64,000 nt of DNA, taken from positions 1 to 64,000 of the forward strand of contig JAFGHP010000020.1 in NCBI GenBank assembly GCA_016930055.1, read 5' to 3'. This stretch comes from Candidatus Bathyarchaeota archaeon (GTDB taxonomy: Archaea > Thermoproteota > Bathyarchaeia > TCS64). A program made the translations under genes and the position numbers. The notes under the pieces are model-generated. The model did no database searches, was not told the origin of the DNA, and saw only the letters and a list, made by a program, of their open reading frames with translations. Each line of letters begins with the position of its first letter. The stretch's first letter is position 1. This document shows positions 19,286 to 29,322 of this stretch, one piece after another.

Positions 19286-20048
19286 ACTCGGAGGCTCAGT
19301 TATAACAAACAAAGAAAAACCTATGACACCTAACTTGAATAGCATTTTTAGGCTTTCAAGAGAAATCTCATCAGCAAAACCAAAAGAACTAATAATAATC
19401 CATGGAGGAGGATCTTTTGGTCACCCATTAGCAAAAGAGTATTTGATTTCAGAAGGATATGTTCAAAAAAAGCAACTTATCGGATATTCTTTAACACATC
19501 AATCCATGGTGAAACTAAATACAATAATTGTAGAAGCTCTATTAGATTCTGGAGTACCCGCAGTATCAGTAGCTCCTTCAAGTTTTATCACAACCACAAA
19601 AAAAAGGATAACTCAAATAGATATATCAATTATTTTAAATTATTTGAAAATGGGTATGATCCCAGTCCTCTATGGTGATACTATATTGGATTCTGAAATG
19701 GGGTTCACAATTTTATCAGGAGATCAATTAGCTGTTCGATTAGCTATTGAATTAAAAGCAAATAGGCTAATTTTTGGTGTAGATGTTGATGGAGTATACT
19801 CTACTAATCCTAAAATAGATAATAAAGCTGAATTTTTTAATGAATTTTCTTTAAGTCAATTAAACAATAATCAAATAAGTGGATCTTCAGAAACAGATGT
19901 AACTGGTGGTATGTTAGGCAAAATTATGGAAGCTGAAAATGCTGTTAAAACAGGAATAAATGTTGTTCTACTAAATGCTTTGAAAGTTGGTCTAATATAT
20001 CAAGTACTTAAAGGTGAAAGTGTAAAGGGCACAATTCTCAGGAGATAA
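19272..20048 (+). CDS. ipk: Isopentenyl phosphate kinase
   Basis: Amino acid kinase fold: IIKLGGSVITNKE, IIHGGGSFGHPLAKEY, LSGDQLAVRLAIELKANRLIFGVDVDGVYSTNPK, DVTGGMLGKI; next to MVK and IDI2. Confidence 0.94.
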   Translation: MEIIKLGGSVITNKEKPMTPNLNSIFRLSREISSAKPKELIIIHGGGSFGHPLAKEYLISEGYVQKKQLIGYSLTHQSMVKLNTIIVEALLDSGVPAVSVAPSSFITTTKKRITQIDISIILNYLKMGMIPVLYGDTILDSEMGFTILSGDQLAVRLAIELKANRLIFGVDVDGVYSTNPKIDNKAEFFNEFSLSQLNNNQISGSSETDVTGGMLGKIMEAENAVKTGINVVLLNALKVGLIYQVLKGESVKGTILRR

Positions 20049-20051
20049 AAA

Positions 20052-21146
20052 ATGACTCATATTGAAACAAGAAAACAACGTCATATCAGAGTAAGTCTTA
20101 AAGAAAAAGTTGAAGCAAATATAACTAATGGGTTCGAAGATATTAATTTAATACATAGAGCAATACCTGAGGTTGATTTTTCGGAGATAGACACATCAAT
20201 AATTCTTTATGGAAAAAAACTTTCGGTACCACTAATAATTTCAGCAATTACTGGGGGTACCGAAGAAGCAAAAAAAATCAATCAAACTTTAGCAACTGTT
20301 GCTGAAAAAATGAGAATAGGTATGAGTGTAGGTAGTCAAAGAATTGCATTACAACAACCAGAGACAATAGACTCTTTTAGTGTTGTCCGTGATAATGCGC
20401 CTAATACGTTTATAATGGGTAATATTGGCTGTCCCCAATTATCTCTTGGGCTTGATAAAAATCAAGCACAGAAATGTATTGATATGATTCAAGCTGATGC
20501 ATTAGCTATACATATGAATGCTACCCAAGAAGCAGTTCAAATTAAGGGAGAAAAAAATTATAAAAATATTTTAACCAAATTAAAGGAATTAAATAACGAA
20601 GTTTATACACCTATAGTTATGAAAGAAACAGGTTGTGGAATCAGTTACGAAGATGCTTTAAAACTAGAAAAAGCAGGAGCATCGGGCTTTGAGATAAGTG
20701 GTTTAGGTGGAACAAGTTGGGCTGCTGTTGAATATTATATAGCTAAAGAAGTTGAAGACCCCTTGCAAGAACATCTCGGAAAATCGTTATGGGATTGGGG
20801 AATACCAACTGCTGCAAGTTTAATCGAAGTTAGGGAAGCTTCAAAGTTACCAATAATATCATCTGGTGGATTACGTTCAGGAGCAGATATGGCTAAATCA
20901 ATAGTTATGGGAGCAAACGCAGCTGGTATTGCTAGGCCATTCCTAGAAAAAGCAATAGAAGGAGAGAAAGCCTTAGAAGAACATATAACAAAAATTATTA
21001 CAGAATTTAAATCAATAATGTTTCTTCTTGGTACAAGAAATATTCAAGAATTAACTAACACGCCTTTCGTAATAACTGGATGGACTTCTGAATGGTTAAG
21101 ACAAAGAGGATTTAACATTCAAAAAAACGCAGTTAAAGGAAGATGA
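20052..21146 (+). CDS. fni: Type 2 isopentenyl-diphosphate delta-isomerase
   Basis: ISAITGGTEEAKKIN, MSVGSQRIAL, HMNATQEAVQIKGEKNY, ISSGGLRSGADMAKSIVMGANAAGIARPFL. Confidence 0.95.
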   Translation: MTHIETRKQRHIRVSLKEKVEANITNGFEDINLIHRAIPEVDFSEIDTSIILYGKKLSVPLIISAITGGTEEAKKINQTLATVAEKMRIGMSVGSQRIALQQPETIDSFSVVRDNAPNTFIMGNIGCPQLSLGLDKNQAQKCIDMIQADALAIHMNATQEAVQIKGEKNYKNILTKLKELNNEVYTPIVMKETGCGISYEDALKLEKAGASGFEISGLGGTSWAAVEYYIAKEVEDPLQEHLGKSLWDWGIPTAASLIEVREASKLPIISSGGLRSGADMAKSIVMGANAAGIARPFLEKAIEGEKALEEHITKIITEFKSIMFLLGTRNIQELTNTPFVITGWTSEWLRQRGFNIQKNAVKGR

Positions 21147-21191
21147 TTCCTTAGATAAGCTTATTATTCTTTAAAAACTGTAATCTCATAA

Positions 21192-22211
21192 TTGGAAGGT
21201 TACACATTGTCTAATGAAAACGACATCAAAAAAAAATTGTCTGATAATGCAATCAAAGTCGATAAATTTATCGATTCTATTTTAACACCTAAAAGACCTG
21301 AAATACTTTACAATGCTTCAAAATACCTGATTTCAGCTGGAGGAAAAAGACTTCGTCCCTTTCTAACACTAAAATCATGTGAAGCAGTTGGAGGAGATCC
21401 AGATTTAGCTATACCCTTTGCTGGAGCACTAGAAATATTACATAATTTTACATTAGTTCATGACGATATTTTAGATAATGATCCTATTAGAAGAGGAAAC
21501 CCATCAGTACATATAAAATTCGGTGTTCCTCTAGCTATATGTGCAGGCGACTTATTATTCGCTAAAGTTTTTGAAGCCATGACAATTTACTCACCAAAAA
21601 AAATAAACAACAAGCAGATACGTAAAAGCATCGAAATTGCTTCAAAAGCAACAATAGAAATATGTGAAGGTCAAGTTCTTGATGTTACATTTGCAGATAC
21701 AGAAAAAGTAAGTGAAGAAGATTATATTTTTATGGTGAGTGGAAAAACAGGTGCATTATTCCGAGCGTGTGCTGAGATCGGTGGAACCATTGGTAAAGGT
21801 AAAAAGAGCCAAATAAAGGCTTTAGGAAAATTCGCTTATAACGCAGGTATTGCTTTTCAAATTGTTGATGATATTCTAGGTTTGACAGCAGATGAAAAAA
21901 CTCTTGGAAAACCGACTGGCAGTGATATTAGAGAAGGAAAAAAGACCATTATAATAATTCATGCAATGTCAAAAATATCTAAAAAAGACTTGAGAATAAT
22001 AAGAACAGCCCTTGGTAACCACAGAGCATCAAAAAGCGACATTGAAAATTCAATAGAACTCATCAAAAATTTAGGTTCAATAGAATATGCTTCAAAAAGA
22101 GCGGATAAATACATTTCTACTGCTAAAAAACAATTAAAAAAATTACCAGACTCTGAATCAAAAAAGGATCTAAACGAATTAATTGACTATTTTACTAAGC
22201 GTAACTATTAA
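21192..22211 (+). CDS. Polyprenyl (geranylgeranyl-type) diphosphate synthase
   Basis: FARM LVHDDILDNDPIRRG, SARM-like FQIVDDILGL, GGKRLRPFLTLKSCEA. Confidence 0.95.
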   Translation: MEGYTLSNENDIKKKLSDNAIKVDKFIDSILTPKRPEILYNASKYLISAGGKRLRPFLTLKSCEAVGGDPDLAIPFAGALEILHNFTLVHDDILDNDPIRRGNPSVHIKFGVPLAICAGDLLFAKVFEAMTIYSPKKINNKQIRKSIEIASKATIEICEGQVLDVTFADTEKVSEEDYIFMVSGKTGALFRACAEIGGTIGKGKKSQIKALGKFAYNAGIAFQIVDDILGLTADEKTLGKPTGSDIREGKKTIIIIHAMSKISKKDLRIIRTALGNHRASKSDIENSIELIKNLGSIEYASKRADKYISTAKKQLKKLPDSESKKDLNELIDYFTKRNY

Positions 22212-22286
22212 AAATAAAGGGTAAGGTATAATAGGTCTTACCTTAGGCTATTGAAACATATGAGGTTAATCTTAAGGTGATCAATT

Positions 22287-23999
22287 TTGGATAAAATAAA
22301 AGAATCTGCCATAAAATATGCATTATTTAACGCTATACAATATAACGGTAAAGCCAATATAGGATCTGTTATAGGCAGAATTTTTGCAGAGTTTACTGAT
22401 GCAAAATTAAATGCGAAAGAGATCCAAAAAATAGTCATAGAAGTGGTCACCGAAGTAAATTCATGGTCAAACGAAAAACAAAAGGAAGAAATAAAAAAAT
22501 GGCCAGAATTAGTTGAAATTAAAAAAGTTGAAGAAAAAAAGACACTTCCCCCCCTAAAAAATGTGAAAAAAGATGTTATGGTTAAAACCAGATTTGCACC
22601 AAATCCTGATGGTCCCCTTCATATGGGTAGTGCAGAGCCCATAATTTTCTGTGACGAATATGCAAAAATGTATGATGGTCATTTTATTTTAAGATTCGAA
22701 GATACATCAGCCGATGTCAAACCACCAATAATTGAAATGTATGATAAAATAATTAACGATCTTGAATGGCTAAGAGTAAAAATAGATGAAAAATATATTC
22801 AATCTGATAGACTTGAAATTTATTATAAATATGCAGTAGAATTAATCAAAAAAGGTGCAGCCTATATTTGTATTTGCCCAAGCGAGTTATTCAAGTCATT
22901 ATATATGGCAAAAAAGCCTTGCCCCTGTAGAAATCTATCACCTAATGAGCAGTTAAAAAGATGGGAAGACATGCTAAATGGTACTTATAAAAAAGGTGAT
23001 GCGGTAGTTAGAATAAAAACAAATATTGAACACCCTAACCCTGCTATAAGAGATTGGCCAGCCTTAAGAATATCAACCCGTTCACATCCAAGAGTTAAAA
23101 GAAAATATAGAGTATGGCCTTTATACAATTTTAGTTGCGCTATTGATGATCATTTAATGAAGGTAACCCACATAATAAGAGGAAAAGAACACGAAGTTAA
23201 TGGTACACGACAAAAATGGATTTATGATTATATGAATTGGGAATATCCCGAGATCATTAATATTGGTAGATTAGGTATAGAAGCAGGGATATTAAGTAAA
23301 TCTAAAATTAGAGCAGGTGTTGAAAATGGAACTTTCACTGGATGGGATGATCCCCGGTTAGGAACCTTATGTGCTTTAAGGAAACGTGGTATACAACCAG
23401 AAACGATAAGAGATATTATGATACAAGTAGGTCCTAAACCAATAAATGCAACTCTGAGTTGGGGTAACATTGCTGCAGCAAACAAAAAAATAGTTGAACC
23501 AAAAGCTAATAGGTATTTTTTTGTAAATAATCCAGTTGAAATAAAAGTTACTGGTTTACCAAATATATTAACTGCAAAACTTGCTTTACATCCTGACCAT
23601 CCTGATAGAGGTTACAGAGAATATATCATTAAATCTATTAAGGGTGAAACTAATGTTATTGTTCCTAGAAAAGACCTTGAGGAAAATATAGGAAAACTTG
23701 CTAGATTGATGGGTTTAATGAATCTAATAATTGAACAAGAAGAGGGCAAATTCATCGCGAAATTCAACTCAAAAGAACATCAAGTTGCTAGGGAAAAAGG
23801 TGCTAATTTCCTTCATTGGGTAATTCCAGATAAAAGCGAAGAGGCTTATGTAGTTATGCCAGATGCAACGAAATCTTTTGGTAGAGTAGAAAGTTTATGT
23901 ACAAAATTAAATGTTGATAACATTATTCAATTTGAGCGGTTTGGGTTTGTAAGAGTTGATTCTTTAACGCCTTTAATCTATTATTATGCTCATAATTAA
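22287..23999 (+). CDS. gltX: Glutamyl-tRNA synthetase (archaeal type)
   Basis: RFAPNPDGPLHMGSAEP (HIGH-like), LRFEDTSAD, LSKSKI (KMSKS-like), C-terminal beta-barrel. Confidence 0.95.
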   Translation: MDKIKESAIKYALFNAIQYNGKANIGSVIGRIFAEFTDAKLNAKEIQKIVIEVVTEVNSWSNEKQKEEIKKWPELVEIKKVEEKKTLPPLKNVKKDVMVKTRFAPNPDGPLHMGSAEPIIFCDEYAKMYDGHFILRFEDTSADVKPPIIEMYDKIINDLEWLRVKIDEKYIQSDRLEIYYKYAVELIKKGAAYICICPSELFKSLYMAKKPCPCRNLSPNEQLKRWEDMLNGTYKKGDAVVRIKTNIEHPNPAIRDWPALRISTRSHPRVKRKYRVWPLYNFSCAIDDHLMKVTHIIRGKEHEVNGTRQKWIYDYMNWEYPEIINIGRLGIEAGILSKSKIRAGVENGTFTGWDDPRLGTLCALRKRGIQPETIRDIMIQVGPKPINATLSWGNIAAANKKIVEPKANRYFFVNNPVEIKVTGLPNILTAKLALHPDHPDRGYREYIIKSIKGETNVIVPRKDLEENIGKLARLMGLMNLIIEQEEGKFIAKFNSKEHQVAREKGANFLHWVIPDKSEEAYVVMPDATKSFGRVESLCTKLNVDNIIQFERFGFVRVDSLTPLIYYYAHN

Positions 24000-24079
24000 T
24001 CCTAATTTTTGCATTATAGGCATAAACTTTAAAAATGAAGGTTCACGGTATTGTTTGCACAAATGGAGGAAATGACCAA

Positions 24080-24463
24080 ATGTCCGAGGATCCTTCGAAA
24101 CCATTCTATGTAAAATTTACAGTACCTAAAGAAGTAGCAGAAGCAGCATATGAAGCTTTAAAAATCGCTTCTGAATCTGGAAAAATTAGAAAAGGAACAA
24201 ATGAAACAACAAAAACTGTTGAGCGAGGAAAAGCTAAACTTGTTTTAATTGCTGAGAATGTTACACCACCAGAAGTAGTTGCGCATCTGCCATTATTATG
24301 TGAAGAAAGAAAAGCACCTTATGTCTATGTTCCTGATAAACAAAAGATTGGAGAATCTTTAGGATTAGGAGTAGGTTCAGCAGCTGCAGCCATTGAAGAA
24401 GTAGGCGACGCAGATAAATTAATTGCTGAAATAATAACAAAAATAAAGGGTATAGTGAAATAG
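24080..24463 (+). CDS. rpl7ae: 50S ribosomal protein L7Ae
   Basis: IRKGTNETTKTVERGKAKLVLIAENVTPPEVVAHLPLLCEERKAPYVYV. The track ORF starts at 24035; MSEDPSKPF at 24080 follows GGAGGA and is preferred. Confidence 0.96.
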   Translation: MSEDPSKPFYVKFTVPKEVAEAAYEALKIASESGKIRKGTNETTKTVERGKAKLVLIAENVTPPEVVAHLPLLCEERKAPYVYVPDKQKIGESLGLGVGSAAAAIEEVGDADKLIAEIITKIKGIVK

Positions 24464-24473
24464 GTGACTTCCC

Positions 24474-24686
24474 ATGTCTGAGGAAGCAGATATACTTACG
24501 CCTGCAACCGTTATACAAATATTAGGGAGAACGGGTTTGACAGGTGAAGTTATGCAGGTACGTGTTAGAATAGAAGAAGGTAGAGATAAAGGTAGAATAA
24601 TAACAAGAAATGTTAAAGGCCCAGTAAGAATAGATGATTTATTATTACTAAGAGAAACAGAGCGTGAAGCCAGGAAAATAAGGTAG
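24474..24686 (+). CDS. rps28e: 30S ribosomal protein S28e
   Basis: [61 protein letters not shown]. Confidence 0.98.
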   Translation: MSEEADILTPATVIQILGRTGLTGEVMQVRVRIEEGRDKGRIITRNVKGPVRIDDLLLLRETEREARKIR

Positions 24687-24881
24687 GTGTATGAATTGCC
24701 AACAATATACAAATGTTCGTTCTGCGGAGAAGATATTGCTCCAGGAACAGGCATAAACTTTGTACGTCGAGACGGCCGTATACTACGCTTTTGTTCCTCA
24801 AAATGTAGAAAAAGCACTTTAAAACTTAAAAAAGATCCACGTAAATTTAAGTGGACCAAAAGCTGGGGTCTACAAAGATAA
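24687..24881 (+). CDS. rpl24e: 50S ribosomal protein L24e
   Basis: YKCSFCGEDIAPGTGINFVRRDGRILRFCSSKCRKSTLKLKKDPRKFKWT. Confidence 0.98.
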   Translation: MYELPTIYKCSFCGEDIAPGTGINFVRRDGRILRFCSSKCRKSTLKLKKDPRKFKWTKSWGLQR

Positions 24882-24973
24882 ATTCATTTTTCTCTTTTTT
24901 TTAAATTCTAAGTAATAACATTTTTAGTAAATAGAATAATTTTTAATTTAGATCATTATTTTTTCCAGATGAT

Positions 24974-25477
24974 ATGATTCAGGAGACTTTAGTTATTCTA
25001 AAACCAGATGCCTTGGAAAGGAATCTTGTTGGTACAATAATAAAAAGATACGAAGATTCTGGATTAAAAATACGTGACATTAAATATTATAAGAAGGTTG
25101 ATGACGAATTATTAAATCAGCATTATCCAGATTCGATGGCATTATCTATTGGTAAAAAAGCTCAAGCAGTTTCAGCAGAAATCACAGACCCATATACACA
25201 TGGATTAAAAGTACTTGAAAGGCTTAGAAAATACTTTTCAAGAAATCCTGTTATAGCAATAATATTTTCAGGTGAAGAAGCTATTCCTCAAGTAAGAAAG
25301 ATTACAGGTTATACTGATCCAATTTCTGCAGATAAAGGAACAATACGCGGAGATTTTGGTGTAGATAGTATACAGAAAAGTACCGTAGAGCAGAGAGCCT
25401 GCGAAAATCTTATTCACGCTTCGGGTAATGTTGATGAAGCAAAAAAAGAAATGGCTCTTTGGTTTCCTGAGCTTTAG
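24974..25477 (+). CDS. ndk: Nucleoside diphosphate kinase with internal insertion
   Basis: TLVILKPDALERNLVGTII, GTIRGDFGVDS, NLIHASGNVDEAKKEMALWFP (catalytic His). Confidence 0.95.
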   Translation: MIQETLVILKPDALERNLVGTIIKRYEDSGLKIRDIKYYKKVDDELLNQHYPDSMALSIGKKAQAVSAEITDPYTHGLKVLERLRKYFSRNPVIAIIFSGEEAIPQVRKITGYTDPISADKGTIRGDFGVDSIQKSTVEQRACENLIHASGNVDEAKKEMALWFPEL

Positions 25478-26544
25478 CGTTCTTTTTTACCTGAAATAAA
25501 ATCTTCAACCCACTGCTTAGCTTGATCGTCGGTTGTTTGTATTGGTGGATGCTTGAAACTATAACTGCTTATACTTAATAATGGTCCTGAGATTTCCCTA
25601 TCAAGAGCGATCTTAACTGCTCTAATAACATCAATAACCACACCCCCACTGTTAGGACTGTCATTAACCACTAGTTTTCCATCAAATACTAAATCAAGAT
25701 CACCGAAAGCTTTACCATTTATTCTAATATAACATATCTTGTGATCTTTAAGGAAAGGTACATAATCACTTGGACCAATCCTTGTTGGCATATCGTAGGG
25801 GATTAGACTTTTTACAGCATCTGTTTTACTGATTCTTTTTGTTTTTAACCGATTTTCAACAGTCATATTTAGAAAATCGGTGTTACCACCAATGTTAAGT
25901 TGATAAGTTGAATCTATTTTTACACCTCTATCATAGAATAGTTTAGCTAAAACTCTATGAATGATTGTAGCACCGACTTGACTTTTAATATCATCTCCTG
26001 CCACAGGTAATCCTTTTTCTTCAAATTTTTTTGCCCATGAAGGTACAGATGTAATAAATTCTGGGATGCAATTAATAAATGCACAACCCGCGTCTAAACA
26101 GGCTTGAGCATAAAGTTCAGTGCCTTTTGCACTTCCTACAGGTAAATAATTTATCAACATATCTGCATTAGAATCATGGAGAATCTGTGTAACATCAACT
26201 GGTTTAATATTTGAATCAGCGTGGAATGCTTCATACATATGGGCAGCAACTCCATCACTTATTGGTCCGGGTTTAACTATACAACCAGTTTCAGGAACTT
26301 CACTAAATTTTGCACAACAATTAGGTTCAACCCAAATAGCTTCTGAAAGATCTTTCCCTATTTTATATTTATTAACATCAAAAGCAGCAACAAATTTTAT
26401 GTCTCTTATATGATATTTCCCAAAATATGCATGCATCACACCTGGAATATCTTCATCTTTTTCCACATTTTTATAGAATTCGACTCCTTGAATTAAGGCG
26501 GATGCACAATTACCAATTCCTGCTACTGCTACTTTTATTACCAT
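25474..26544 (-). CDS. ino1: Myo-inositol-1-phosphate synthase
   Basis: VAGIGNCASALIQGVEFYK, VGDDIKSQVGATIIHRVLAKLF, NIGGNTDFLN, SPNSGGVVIDVIRAVKIAL. Confidence 0.95.
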   Translation of the reverse strand: MVIKVAVAGIGNCASALIQGVEFYKNVEKDEDIPGVMHAYFGKYHIRDIKFVAAFDVNKYKIGKDLSEAIWVEPNCCAKFSEVPETGCIVKPGPISDGVAAHMYEAFHADSNIKPVDVTQILHDSNADMLINYLPVGSAKGTELYAQACLDAGCAFINCIPEFITSVPSWAKKFEEKGLPVAGDDIKSQVGATIIHRVLAKLFYDRGVKIDSTYQLNIGGNTDFLNMTVENRLKTKRISKTDAVKSLIPYDMPTRIGPSDYVPFLKDHKICYIRINGKAFGDLDLVFDGKLVVNDSPNSGGVVIDVIRAVKIALDREISGPLLSISSYSFKHPPIQTTDDQAKQWVEDFISGKKER

Positions 26545-26621
26545 TTAGACTCTCCTGTTGATTTTTGGGATATCATATTCCCATATACTTATCCGTTTAA
26601 GCATTTCCACTTTGGATTATA

Positions 26622-28667
26622 TTAAGTGGCTCTCTTATAGTATCCTGGTCTAGGTGAATATATTGTACCATCTCTCATCAAGGTACTTATCAGTTTACTT
26701 GCCTCAGTTCTACTTATTCCATGATCTTCGGCGAGAACCTCGTATAAGTCATCATCTTTAACAGGACCAGTCTTCTCCATAGAAGCTAATGTGCTTAAAA
26801 GTTTCTGTAATTGTAATTGTAGACTTCTGGGTTTGCCAGTATAGAGAATATCGATGTCAACCTGTCCAGTTGAAACATCTATACCTACTTGCTCGAGGCT
26901 ACTCTGCATTAAAGTTATTACAGCTTCAGCGTCTTCAACTGTTACTGTTTCTCTTAAATGTGCTCTTGCACGTGCTTCTGCAAGTCTAACTAAGCTTTCA
27001 AGTTGACGAGCAGTAATAGCAACTGCTGAAGCTTCACCACCCTCCATCGAAGCGGTTCTCATTTTTACATAGAAATCTCTGAAACGAATAATTACTTCAT
27101 CAGTTATTGTGGGTTTAACTCTTTTAGCATAACTAATATACTTCCTAAGAAGCGGTGGATCAATCGAAGAAGTTACTGAAGAACCAGATTCCTTATGTAA
27201 TCCTAAAATATGTTCAGCCATCACAGCATCTTTTTCTGCGTCAGGGATATCCTTCAATACGAAGATTGCGTCAAATCTACTTAATATGGTGACAGGCAAG
27301 TTAATGTTTTGAGCAATTGTTTGGTAAGGATTATATCTCCCAAGAGTCGGATTTGCTGCAGCTAAAATGCTTGTTCTAGCATTTAATGTAGCAACTATTC
27401 CTCCTTTGGCAATGGGAACAATTTGCTGCTCCATAGCGGGGTGTATTGCTCCACGATCCTCTTCTTTCATTTTATCAATTTCATCAATACAACATATTCC
27501 TTTATCAGCTAACACTAAAGCCCCGGCTTCAAGAATGAAATTACCTGTACCACCTTCCTTAACTACTGCAGCAGTTAAACCAGCAGCTGTCGAACCTCTG
27601 CCTGTAGTAATTAACCCCCTCGGAGCTATCTTAGCAGCAAATTGGAGTAATTGGCTTTTACCTGTTCCAGGGTCACCAACTAAAAGAACATTAATATCTC
27701 CACGTATTTTCAAGTCTGGGAGCTCTTTGTTTACTCCACCTAATAAAAGGTAAAGAATTGATTCTTTTATGTTATCATATCCATAAATACTTGGGGCAAT
27801 TGATTGTAAGAGTCTTCTATGAACCCATGGATCTGTGGCAATCTCTTTGATAGCAACCTCGTCTTCAGGAGATATCTCCAGTAACTCCATTTCACGACCA
27901 CTTACTTCAATATTATTTGACTCCATTACCATATCAAAGATACGTAAAGGTCCTCCTCTACCATATCTTTGAATTAAATTAACCCATCCGACAACAGTTA
28001 TCCTGTCACCTGGCCTAGCATTATCGACAAGATCATCTTTCAAGTCAATATGCAAGGATCTAGGAAGCTGTCCAGGGGGCAGATCTTCAGGTCTTTCTTG
28101 AATTGTAACCCTTTGAGAATCTATAAACACTGATTCTCTGGGAACTATTATGAAACCTCGTTTATTATCACATCCATCACATTTTAATGGAGTTTTTAAA
28201 GTTTCACCATCTTGTATGACATAATTTAACTCGCCACATAAAGGACACCGATAAACAGCTTTAATTATTAAGGGAGTAACAGCTGATGCCCTTACGATTA
28301 TTCCATGAAGAAGTACAAGTTTACCAATGTGATCGGAGCCAATTTTTCTTAATGGCGTCTCTGAAGGAAGCCCTCTTATTCTTATATGTATTTCTTTATG
28401 AGTTTCAGCATATATTGGGTCCTTTACTTTTAATTTAGAAGAAACAACATTACTAAAATCATCAAATAATTTTTCTGGTTCAGAAAGAATACTTGTAGCT
28501 AACTCCATATCAAAAGAATAAATATCATTAAATTCTACTATCAAAGATTTAGTTCCTTTAACAGCAAGCTCAGAAATTGCTTGATCATATACTAAAGTAC
28601 CATTAATGTCTCTAAAATCCTCAATAAATCTAGTAAAAACCTCTTCATATGAAGTTAATTTTGCCAC
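26622..28667 (-). CDS. mcm: MCM replicative helicase
   Basis: Zn motif CPLCGEL..CDGCDNKRG; Walker A VGDPGTGKSQLL; Walker B KGICCIDEIDKM; sensor ILAAANPTLGRY; Arg finger SRFDAIFVL. Confidence 0.97.
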   Translation of the reverse strand: MAKLTSYEEVFTRFIEDFRDINGTLVYDQAISELAVKGTKSLIVEFNDIYSFDMELATSILSEPEKLFDDFSNVVSSKLKVKDPIYAETHKEIHIRIRGLPSETPLRKIGSDHIGKLVLLHGIIVRASAVTPLIIKAVYRCPLCGELNYVIQDGETLKTPLKCDGCDNKRGFIIVPRESVFIDSQRVTIQERPEDLPPGQLPRSLHIDLKDDLVDNARPGDRITVVGWVNLIQRYGRGGPLRIFDMVMESNNIEVSGREMELLEISPEDEVAIKEIATDPWVHRRLLQSIAPSIYGYDNIKESILYLLLGGVNKELPDLKIRGDINVLLVGDPGTGKSQLLQFAAKIAPRGLITTGRGSTAAGLTAAVVKEGGTGNFILEAGALVLADKGICCIDEIDKMKEEDRGAIHPAMEQQIVPIAKGGIVATLNARTSILAAANPTLGRYNPYQTIAQNINLPVTILSRFDAIFVLKDIPDAEKDAVMAEHILGLHKESGSSVTSSIDPPLLRKYISYAKRVKPTITDEVIIRFRDFYVKMRTASMEGGEASAVAITARQLESLVRLAEARARAHLRETVTVEDAEAVITLMQSSLEQVGIDVSTGQVDIDILYTGKPRSLQLQLQKLLSTLASMEKTGPVKDDDLYEVLAEDHGISRTEASKLISTLMRDGTIYSPRPGYYKRAT

Positions 28668-29222
28668 TTATTCTGCCCCCAATTTACGCATATCTTCACG
28701 CCATCTCTTGATAAATGATTCTAATACTTCAAAGAGCCGAACTTCTTCTGTTTCTAAATTTTTTGGAGTCGATGAAGCTTCAGCTGCTGCTACTCTAACC
28801 AATTTTCCTATTCTACTTTCAAGAACATCCCTATAGCGTGCTTGAATTCGATTTAATTGTTCTTGCTTAGCTCTATTATCCTCAACATTTTCTGAAGCAA
28901 GATTTAAACTAACGTATGCTCTAGAGTAGAAACCATTTGGTAAAACCGATAAAGGACCTGTAGGATTAAAACGTTCTTTAAAATGCACTTGGGTCCATTC
29001 ATCATTATTAATACCTTCATCAATTAACCTAACTAATCCAGACTCTACAAAAATTTTTGCTATCCAATAAGGTAAAGTAAACTCTTTCCGCTCGTCAACA
29101 TCTACTAAATTTAAACCAGGTGTATCAACCTTGGAAATTTTCCTCAAAGCAACTACTTTAACAGGAGTATTTTCGTATTCAATTAAATTTTTATTTAAAG
29201 CCAAGATGAATACACCTGACAA
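28668..29222 (-). CDS. GINS complex subunit
   Basis: Directly upstream of and abutting mcm; N-terminal VVALRKISKVDTPGLNLVDVDERKEFTLPYWIAKIFVESGLVRL and helical C-terminus fit archaeal GINS. Confidence 0.82.
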   Translation of the reverse strand: MSGVFILALNKNLIEYENTPVKVVALRKISKVDTPGLNLVDVDERKEFTLPYWIAKIFVESGLVRLIDEGINNDEWTQVHFKERFNPTGPLSVLPNGFYSRAYVSLNLASENVEDNRAKQEQLNRIQARYRDVLESRIGKLVRVAAAEASSTPKNLETEEVRLFEVLESFIKRWREDMRKLGAE

Positions 29223-29322
29223 AATACATATTTACAACGCTTTAAACACTATTCTAATAACAAATGAAAATAACTTAAGAATAAGAGGCATTTTTTAATC
29301 AGTATTATTTACTATTTAAGTA

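Noticed and set aside
26622-28667. Intein in MCM
   Set aside because: The ORF is 681 aa with contiguous Walker A/B and sensor motifs; there is no room for an insertion.
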